From Candidatus Heimdallarchaeota archaeon B3_Heim (lineage in GTDB: Archaea; Asgardarchaeota; Heimdallarchaeia; Hodarchaeales; Hodarchaeaceae): a stretch of DNA of 57,585 bases. Shown piece after piece: positions 51,590 through 57,585 of this stretch (positions within the stretch are counted from its first letter, which is position 1; each line of letters opens with the position of its first letter). The stretch is taken from contig NJBF01000030.1 in assembly GCA_003144275.1 (NCBI GenBank), positions 1 to 57,585 on the forward strand, written 5' to 3'. The notes under the pieces were generated by a model. It did not search any database and was not told the origin of the DNA. It saw only the letters and a program-made list of their open reading frames with translations. Both the position numbers and the translations under genes were made by a program.

Positions 51590-52015
51590 ATGAAAGAGGA
51601 AAAACAAATAGCTATTCCATTGAATATGTGGTTATCTATTGAAGAAATTGCTCAGCGAAAACAGCTCGATCCAAATGAATTCTTTGTATCAGTTCTGAAT
51701 GAATCGCTTATTCCTTTCCAGATTATCGAATGCTCGACATGTGGAGACACAGGAGAAGCTAAAGACACTCAAATATGTGATTTCTGCGAAAATCGTGTGT
51801 GCTGTGGTTACATCAGCGGGGATGTAGTTGGGGATGACAGAGAGGATGTTGTTTGTTATAGCTGTCTATGTGATCCAAACACATGGGATGATCCTGATGA
51901 CGCTTGCGAAGATCCATCAAGTATAGAATGTGGAGGATTAGTGGGGAGTATCATCGAAGGAGATTATGCCTTGGAAGTGACTGTGAATGTCCCCCCAAAA
52001 AATAAATTAAAGTAG
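51590..52015 (+). CDS. RHH-like and Cys-rich (zinc-ribbon) protein
   Basis: A 141-residue protein. The N-terminal 42 residues (KQIAIPLNMWLSIEEIAQRK, then PNEFFVSVLNESLIP) follow an RHH strand-helix-helix pattern. The middle is Cys-rich: CSTC, CDFC, CC and CYSCLC, enough ligands for one or two zinc sites. An acidic segment full of Asp (DPNTWDDPDDACEDPSS) and a short C-terminal strand follow. It could be a DNA-binding adaptor of the two nuclease-like proteins upstream; that is inference from order only. Start ATG 51590. The IS element begins about 70 bp after the stop. Confidence 0.62.
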   Translation: MKEEKQIAIPLNMWLSIEEIAQRKQLDPNEFFVSVLNESLIPFQIIECSTCGDTGEAKDTQICDFCENRVCCGYISGDVVGDDREDVVCYSCLCDPNTWDDPDDACEDPSSIECGGLVGSIIEGDYALEVTVNVPPKNKLK

Positions 52016-52082
52016 TTGGATATAGTTCAAATTTGAGTGTAAATCTTGATTTAATTCCTTTACTAAACGTATCAAAATATGT

Positions 52083-53374
52083 CATGGATTTCACATTGAA
52101 AAAGTCCCTATAAAGCACCCCAAAGGGATTAATAGGTGAGATCCCGAAGAATTTTCGAACCAAAATGTCCTCGATAATCTTACCTGTTAGAAAATACATT
52201 CACGATTGCTTAAAAAACTTTCCATGGTCTTCTGATACACAATTCGAAGCCATCTGGGCCTACATTGACCATCAACTGACAGGACGAGGGAGAGGACGAC
52301 AGGCGTTGCTAAGGGCAGGAATGAGTGATTTCAGCGATCGAATTCTAGAATATCAACTCCGACAATCGAACTACTACCTGAAACTCCTGAATGAAGAAGT
52401 ACAGACACGTTCCACAAATATTGATCGTAGACGGATTCATCAGCTCAGTCTTGATGACACGATGAACCAACGATTTGGGAAAAAGGTCTACGGAGCAGCC
52501 CATCAGTATAATCACAGTCATGGAAACGTTTGTCATGGGCAAACGCTGGTCGATCTCGTGCGTAGTACTGATCATGTTTTGGGGGTCGAATTTCAGCTCT
52601 ATTTACCGAAGAAATACCTGCAACGTGCCAATGGGTCTTTAGACGGTTTTGAAACCAAAATTGAACAGGCTTATCAGCTGCTAAAAAAAGAAATTAGACA
52701 GCTCCGTCACCAGGGACTTGCACCATCAAAAATATGGACATCCATGGATTGTTGGTATGCCTGTGAGAAGCTAACCACACTTGTCCGCAATACAGGGACA
52801 AATTTTGTGCAAGGAATGAGAAAAGATGCCCTCTGCTACTGGTTTGGTCAGACTGCACGACTCGACCAGATCTTCAATCCCCACGACAAGTGGTATTACA
52901 GGTCTGACCCTGATTCAGGGAGAAAAGTCTTTTTCCAAGAGAAAACTCTTAATCTCGTCAAACATGGGCGATGTAAAGTTTTTGCTCTCCGTAGAGGGGA
53001 CGAAACTCGGATTCGTTATTATACAACAAATTCTCTCAAACTCTCGGTACAACAGCTGTTAGGTCGATTGAAGGTTCACTGGCGAGTAGAAACTATGCAT
53101 CTGGACTTGAAAGAGCGTTTTCATTTAAATGGCTGTAATTCGGGGAAAGATGTGCTGAATACCATTCATTGGCAATTAAGTTACTTGATTTACTTTCTTT
53201 TTTGTCAGTATCAACATTTTCTTCGACTGGAAGGAGAAAAAATCACTCTTGCGCGTCTTCTCCTTCATTATCAATATCATTACGATGAAATCCGTGCTCA
53301 GCGGTGTTTTTCCAGTCCTTGGCGGCGATTAAAACTCCAACAGCTTCTCGTGACATCTTGATGTGAATTCAATG
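52083..53374 (+). mobile_element. DDE-type insertion sequence, about 1.3 kb
   Basis: One transposase gene lies between imperfect inverted repeats CATGGATTTCACAT (52083-52096) and its counterpart ATGTGAATTCAATG (53361-53374), matching at 12 of 14 positions. No target duplication is obvious, so the ends may be off by some bases. A small reading frame resumes just after the right end, as if the insertion cut a gene. Confidence 0.55.
52165..53361 (+). CDS. DDE transposase (IS4/IS701-like superfamily)
   Basis: A 398-residue RNase-H-fold transposase. The three acidic residues are readable: Asp97/98 in LSLDDTMNQRFG, Asp195 in TSMDCWYACEKL and Glu309 in HWRVETMHLDLKERF, where the last is in the Y/W-R-E-K type motif of IS4-like enzymes. 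A beta-strand insertion between the second Asp and Glu (residues 215-300) is consistent with this superfamily. All catalytic residues are intact and the frame is unbroken, so the element may still move. Start ATG 52165. Exact IS family needs comparison. Confidence 0.88.
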   Translation: MSSIILPVRKYIHDCLKNFPWSSDTQFEAIWAYIDHQLTGRGRGRQALLRAGMSDFSDRILEYQLRQSNYYLKLLNEEVQTRSTNIDRRRIHQLSLDDTMNQRFGKKVYGAAHQYNHSHGNVCHGQTLVDLVRSTDHVLGVEFQLYLPKKYLQRANGSLDGFETKIEQAYQLLKKEIRQLRHQGLAPSKIWTSMDCWYACEKLTTLVRNTGTNFVQGMRKDALCYWFGQTARLDQIFNPHDKWYYRSDPDSGRKVFFQEKTLNLVKHGRCKVFALRRGDETRIRYYTTNSLKLSVQQLLGRLKVHWRVETMHLDLKERFHLNGCNSGKDVLNTIHWQLSYLIYFLFCQYQHFLRLEGEKITLARLLLHYQYHYDEIRAQRCFSSPWRRLKLQQLLVTS

Positions 53375-53378
53375 CTAA

Positions 53379-53567
53379 ATAAGCATCATTCACAAAAAAA
53401 GTGCTCTCTTTCCAGAAAAGATTCAAAAATATATTGAAGTCAAAAACGTATATACTGAAGTCAAAAACGAGATTTTTAAATTAATGAAAGAAGCAGATGA
53501 AATTGCTGAAAGTATTAGAGATAAAATCAAAGAAAAATATTTCGTTAAAGAATATAAGGGAAATTAA
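53379..53567 (+). pseudogene. 3' part of a small gene cut by the IS element
   Basis: An open frame of 62 codons starts directly at the IS right end and has no ATG until 53484. It encodes a charged helical protein with an internal repeat (IEVKNVYTEVKNE), caused by a duplicated TGAAGTCAAAAACG. The end reads IAESIRDKIKEKYFVKEYKG. No matching 5' part is seen on the left of the element. It stops 25 bp before the next gene. Confidence 0.4.
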
Positions 53568-53592
53568 AAATCAGAATTGAGGAGGATAATAC

Positions 53593-54831
53593 ATGGGAGA
53601 GCATGAGCAAGAAGAAGAAGTAGAAAGATCTGTAAATGAGTATATGCTGATATTTAAGGCAGGATTTTTAATAATACTTTTAATTTTCCCAATTATTTAT
53701 CTTAATACAGAGCCACCTTATTTACATACACTCAAATCAGTATCTATGGAGAGAGTCTATAAATTAGAAATTGATTCATTGAATGATTTCTCATATATAT
53801 TAATCCCTATTGGGAGATTAAGTGGTTACAATACACGCCAAATAAGGATGTATTTAGAAACTGAAAATACATCGATTTTAGGATTACAATGGGATTCAAA
53901 TTTATATACTCCTTATTCAGGTGTTCAAGAGGTACAAGACGAAACAGGAACACCTTGGTTAAATATCAGTAAAGAATATCTCATTATGCAGGGTAAAAAC
54001 GCAAATGTGAAATTAACAATTCGTGTAAAATCTAGAAACCACAATCAAAGTTATAAATATCAAGCATATAATGTTAATGAGTCTAAATGGATTCTACCGA
54101 CTAAATATATCGATAATAATCATACAAAGATACTAAATGTCGCATTGGATTTAAATAAATCAGGGAGAACAAGATTAGAATTAATAAAAGATATTTTAAG
54201 CTTTGTACAAAAAAATATATTTTATAAGGACGCCAATACAAGTTTTGGGTATAATGAAACTTTTTATGGTGAAACGGGAGGAAGGGCATCAGATACACTT
54301 GAAAGAGGATATGGAGTCTGCAGACATTATTCAAGATTGTTTGTAGCATTATGTAGAGCATTAGGAATACCTGCAAGATATGTGTCTGGTTATTTAATAA
54401 ATCTGGGTGAAGTGAAAGCTGAAAGTCATGCATGGGCAGAATTCTTGGATGAAGAGCAATACTGGCACATGGTGGAACCACAAAGTCCATATCAAACATA
54501 TAATTCTTTACTCTATTTTAACACTGTTCATGGACCCTTTCAACCAGGATCTTTAGCTGAAGAATCTTTTTTTAGTGACGAGTCTGTAATAATTTCTTTT
54601 AATGATGAAGATGAACTAGATATGATTGATGCCTTTCTGGAAAAGTATGACGAATCTTGGCAAAGGAATGATAATTATTATCTCTTCACAACGGGACTCA
54701 TACTCTCTGGGTATTTGATTCTAGTTTTAATGAGTAAAAATATCCAGAAAATTTCACACAAGACAGAAATGTATAAATTAACAAATTTTGAAGGAAATAA
54801 GACAAATGAAAGCAAACCTAGAAAAAGATGA
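53593..54831 (+). CDS. Membrane-anchored transglutaminase-like protein
   Basis: A 412-residue protein with an N-terminal helix (IFKAGFLIILLIFPIIYL), a large exposed part and a C-terminal helix (LFTTGLILSGYLILVLM). The transglutaminase core spans about 195-300: Cys243 in GYGVCRHYSRLFVALCRALG, His279 in AESHAWAEF, and Glu295 in MVEPQ where Asp is usual. The family includes proteases and crosslinking enzymes on cell surfaces. The Asp-to-Glu change at the third position may alter activity. Start ATG 53593 has GAGGAGG upstream. It overlaps the following membrane-protein gene, so the two are probably coexpressed. Confidence 0.85.
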   Translation: MGEHEQEEEVERSVNEYMLIFKAGFLIILLIFPIIYLNTEPPYLHTLKSVSMERVYKLEIDSLNDFSYILIPIGRLSGYNTRQIRMYLETENTSILGLQWDSNLYTPYSGVQEVQDETGTPWLNISKEYLIMQGKNANVKLTIRVKSRNHNQSYKYQAYNVNESKWILPTKYIDNNHTKILNVALDLNKSGRTRLELIKDILSFVQKNIFYKDANTSFGYNETFYGETGGRASDTLERGYGVCRHYSRLFVALCRALGIPARYVSGYLINLGEVKAESHAWAEFLDEEQYWHMVEPQSPYQTYNSLLYFNTVHGPFQPGSLAEESFFSDESVIISFNDEDELDMIDAFLEKYDESWQRNDNYYLFTTGLILSGYLILVLMSKNIQKISHKTEMYKLTNFEGNKTNESKPRKR

Positions 54832-55231
54832 TAAACGAAGAAAAGTTGAAGATATATTAAATATGCTTAATAAAAATAGTATTTCAAAGAAATACTGCAG
54901 AACAAAGGATGTAAAAAAGACAACGGAATATATTTCCCAATATCTAGACATTCCTGATGAAGTCCTTCGAAAAATCGTCAAGGAAGAATCGGAGTTAGAA
55001 ATGATCATGAAAAGGTTTCTTTATATTGTTATTGGTATTATTCTAGGATCTATAACTGTTTATACTGATTCAGATTTCCTTACATCTATAATCTATATTT
55101 TTACTCTGTCTTGGTTTTTATTTTTACCAGTTATCTTTATCTACATGATAATGCGGCATAATAGGATAAACCGAATAATATTAGCTGAATGGGTAATATT
55201 TAATCGCAACAAACCATTATTTGATAATTGA
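54806..55231 (+). CDS. Hypothetical two-helix membrane protein
   Basis: A 141-residue protein with a basic helical cytosolic N-terminal part (LEKDDKRRKVEDILNMLNK) followed by two close hydrophobic helices (FLYIVIGIILGSITVY and IIYIFTLSWFLFLPVIFIYM). The short C-terminus is basic. ATG 54806 lies 25 bp inside the preceding gene. TTG 54788 is in frame upstream but less likely. The overlap suggests that it works with the transglutaminase-like protein, perhaps as a membrane partner. No family is recognised. Confidence 0.65.
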   Translation: MKANLEKDDKRRKVEDILNMLNKNSISKKYCRTKDVKKTTEYISQYLDIPDEVLRKIVKEESELEMIMKRFLYIVIGIILGSITVYTDSDFLTSIIYIFTLSWFLFLPVIFIYMIMRHNRINRIILAEWVIFNRNKPLFDN

Positions 55232-55337
55232 ATAGCTCTAAAAGGAAATGTAGTTCTTATTACATCATTGATTAAATTAGTTGAAAAAATTATAATTTTC
55301 ATAAAAAAAGATAGAATTAGGAAGTTTCCAATTTAAT

Positions 55338-55421
55338 TTCTATATAATAGATGTGCAATAACCAACGCTTTCTGTCATATTATTTAATTAATTTTTAGGT
55401 TTAATCAACGCTCTCTAACAT
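55338..55421 (+). promoter_or_regulatory. Promoter region of the DUF2779 gene with a near-repeat
   Basis: TCTATATAAT at about 55339-55348 is a candidate TATA box. Downstream CAACGCTTTCTGTCAT (55363-55378) recurs as CAACGCTCTCTAACAT (55406-55421), 43 bp apart. The repeats could bind a regulator. The rest of the 218-bp gap is AT-rich. Confidence 0.35.
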
Positions 55422-55449
55422 TTAACTAATTATCGGAGATTACTGAAGA

Positions 55450-57366
55450 ATGAATGGATTAAATACAAAATTTCTGTCAAAAAATCTTTTTGTTCAAGCA
55501 ACTGAATGTCCTACAAAAATATTCTATGCATCAAATCCTGCTTATGTTGACAAAACTGAAGAAAATGAATTTTATCTAGCCTTACAAGAGGGAGGGTTTC
55601 AAGTCGAAGAATTAGCGAGACTGTATCATCCAAATGGCCACAACCTACATATCCCAGATCGAACGCGAGCAATTGAAGAAACAGAAAGAATTTTACTACA
55701 AGCTTCTGATATTACTTTATATGAAGCTTCAGTTGTTTATAATAACTGTTTTGCACGAATTGACATCTTAATAAAGGAGGGAAATAAGCTAGATTTGATT
55801 GAAGTAAAATCAAAATCCATTGATTCCACAGATTATTCATTTCTTACAAAAAAAGGGTTTATCAGATCTAATTGGAAAAGATACCTTTATGATGTGGCTT
55901 TTCAAACATATGTTCTTTCTAGGGCTTATCCACAATTTACTGTTACTCCATATCTTATGTTAGCAGATACATCTAAACCAGCTACAATTGATGGTTTGAA
56001 TCAACTTATCAAAATTAATCGTGATGAACATAATCGCATCTTAATTACCCATGCTATTCCTAATATTAAGAAGGAGGATCTAGGAGAAGCAATTCTCATG
56101 AAAATACCTGTTCAGAAATTTGTTGATTTGATCTGGAAAGGAAAAGATATTGATCAATCAAAGAAATCTGAAGAGGAATTAAAAGACTTTTTTCAAAGGA
56201 TCCAAGAGTATTCGGCTTATTGTACAGAGAATAAGAGGTATCCAATTACTATTGGGGTAAAATGCAAGAATTGTGAATATAGAGTCCCAATAAGTAATTT
56301 ACACTCTAATGAGAGGAGTGGATTTGTAGAATGTTGGAAGGATGTGTTAAATTGGAAGGAGGAACAATTTTCTAAACCACACTTATTTGATCTCTGGAAC
56401 TTTCGTAAAACTCAGGCGCTAATTGATGAGGGTATCTATTTTCTTGAAGAAATAAATTTTGATAGTGTTAAGCTAAATCCACGTCAGAAGCTACAAATCC
56501 AACAAACTGTATTCAATCCTGAACAGAAAGAATATATTAATGCGAAAATATCTGAAAGATTGCAGAAATTTAACTACCCCCTGCATTTCATTGATTTCGA
56601 AACCACAAGAGTCGCTCTACCTTTTAATAAGGGAAGAAAACCGTATGAATTGATAGCATTTCAGTTTTCAATACATTCTCTAAAAAAGGATGGTGAGCTC
56701 AATCATTCTGCTGAATGGATTAATGAAGGTACAGGAGTTTTCCCAAACTACGAATTTGTTAGACAATTAAAGAAGAGCTTATCCCAAGATAATGGCACCA
56801 TATTTCGCTATAGTCATTACGAAAACACAGTTCTTAACACAATTTATGATCAATTAGATAAAGATAAAGAAACTACTCCAGATGCTATTGAATTAATGGA
56901 ATGGATACGATCGATAACTGAATGGAAAGAGGATAATGTAAAAAATTATGGAAATAGAAACATGGTCGATATGCTTGATTTAGTAAAATCTTATTACTAT
57001 CATCCTTTAATGAAAGGATCAAACAGTATTAAAGAGGTTTTACGATCAGTTGTTAACGCAAGTGGATTTTTGAAGCAGAAGTACACACAACCATATTACG
57101 GTACTAATTTTCCAGAAGGTATAATATGGATCAAGGAAGATGAAACCTCTGATCATTACAAAAATCCATATACGCTATTACCACCCATCGGTGAAGATAT
57201 CATTGAGATCAAGGAGGGTGGAGCAGCTATGACAGCCTACGGAAAACTCCAATTTACAGATATTTCAGAACAAGAAAGGAAAGAAATTGTAAATGGTCTA
57301 CTAAGATATTGTGAATTAGATACACTGGCAATGGCAATGATTTATGAACATTGGATGAATAACTAA
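55450..57366 (+). CDS. DUF2779 protein: Cas4-like nuclease plus DnaQ-like domain
   Basis: A 638-residue protein in two nuclease-like halves. The N-terminal half resembles Cas4/RecB: Asp105 in ARIDILI, Glu118-x-Lys120 in LIEVKSKS and YDVAFQTYVLSRAYP. Cys20 (ATECPTKIFY) pairs with a later C-x2-C and Cys (KCKNCEY ... VECW) that could hold an Fe-S cluster as in Cas4. The C-terminal half is DUF2779 with an exonuclease-like Asp382-x-Glu384 in HFIDFETTRVALPF, then YELIAFQFSIHSL and, near the end, YCELDTLAM. Start ATG 55450. Members occur near defence and mobile genes, but the activity is not established. The last gene in the window. Confidence 0.88.
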   Translation: MNGLNTKFLSKNLFVQATECPTKIFYASNPAYVDKTEENEFYLALQEGGFQVEELARLYHPNGHNLHIPDRTRAIEETERILLQASDITLYEASVVYNNCFARIDILIKEGNKLDLIEVKSKSIDSTDYSFLTKKGFIRSNWKRYLYDVAFQTYVLSRAYPQFTVTPYLMLADTSKPATIDGLNQLIKINRDEHNRILITHAIPNIKKEDLGEAILMKIPVQKFVDLIWKGKDIDQSKKSEEELKDFFQRIQEYSAYCTENKRYPITIGVKCKNCEYRVPISNLHSNERSGFVECWKDVLNWKEEQFSKPHLFDLWNFRKTQALIDEGIYFLEEINFDSVKLNPRQKLQIQQTVFNPEQKEYINAKISERLQKFNYPLHFIDFETTRVALPFNKGRKPYELIAFQFSIHSLKKDGELNHSAEWINEGTGVFPNYEFVRQLKKSLSQDNGTIFRYSHYENTVLNTIYDQLDKDKETTPDAIELMEWIRSITEWKEDNVKNYGNRNMVDMLDLVKSYYYHPLMKGSNSIKEVLRSVVNASGFLKQKYTQPYYGTNFPEGIIWIKEDETSDHYKNPYTLLPPIGEDIIEIKEGGAAMTAYGKLQFTDISEQERKEIVNGLLRYCELDTLAMAMIYEHWMNN

Positions 57367-57585
57367 GCTATTTTAGAAAAAATTGCACATTGCACTTTTA
57401 TCTATATTGAATATATTTCTAAAAAACTGTATTGCTTCCTTGCACCTAAGTTGTTTATGTCGTAAAAGTCTGGTTTATATTACAAAAGTATAATACAACA
57501 GAAATTAAATACCTTCAATCATTCCCTGCTTCACATTCTACAAAAAATGAAGACTTGTTATTAGTTCACGAGTATCAACAAAATG

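Noticed and set aside
57447..57585. An open frame running off the right edge.
   Set aside because: About 45 codons without a start codon or ribosome site. It could be the beginning of a gene outside the window but cannot be supported here.

Overview
This AT-rich window reads as a piece of an archaeal chromosome. GatD and GatE (the archaeal tRNA-dependent Gln amidotransferase), a type II methionine aminopeptidase, an archaeal/eukaryal histone fold, an AbrB-PhoU phosphate regulator, a SerK-like ParB-fold kinase, TATA-box promoters and IS1341-type TnpB genes all point that way. A histone fold joined to a longin-like domain, and PAS histidine kinases beside bacterial-type transporters, would suit an Asgard lineage, perhaps Heimdallarchaeia. 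That placement is inference, not proof.

Layout. 1-8.9 kb: partial TnpB, two MFS exporters, methionine aminopeptidase, two Ntn-type hydrolases (DUF1028 and peptidase C69), a glycerophosphodiesterase and an alpha/beta hydrolase. 9.2-13.1 kb: a lone OLD-family nuclease, a second kind of TnpB element with palindromic ends, and a membrane-anchored sulfite-oxidase-fold protein. 13.3-17 kb: proline dehydrogenase, DUF599 protein, LysE exporter and PhoU-like regulator. 17.1-21.4 kb: a probable sugar locus with DegT aminotransferase, DeoC aldolase, and galactitol-type PTS EIIC and EIIB. 21.5-22.9 kb: an inverted, nearly identical copy of the first TnpB. 23.2-32.3 kb: gatE-gatD, the histone-longin fusion, an orphan N6-adenine methyltransferase and a PAS histidine kinase. 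32.4-41.7 kb: two hypotheticals, a ZIP transporter, a nucleotidyltransferase, an ECF transporter module whose S component carries an extra extracellular domain, a SerK-like protein, and ThyX interrupted by an intein.

From about 43.7 kb the window becomes accessory. A ribbon-helix-helix-like protein and a tyrosine recombinase are followed by 1.3 kb of nearly gene-free DNA holding a palindrome, direct repeats and decayed coding fragments. Next come a Thr-rich surface protein and a small RHH regulator, divergently arranged across four AATCCTTAT-type repeats spaced 20-22 bp apart. A row of poorly known genes follows: two PD-(D/E)XK-like proteins, a small protein and an RHH/zinc-ribbon-like protein. 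An IS element then interrupts a small gene, and the window closes with a membrane transglutaminase-like protein, a two-helix membrane protein and a DUF2779 protein with Cas4-like and DnaQ-like parts. This right third looks like an integrated element or defence-type island.

Strongest leads for novelty: the histone-longin fusion at 26.7 kb, the PTS components in an archaeal setting, the S component fused to a sulfite-oxidase-fold domain, and the nuclease cluster with its RHH operator array at 48.9-52 kb.
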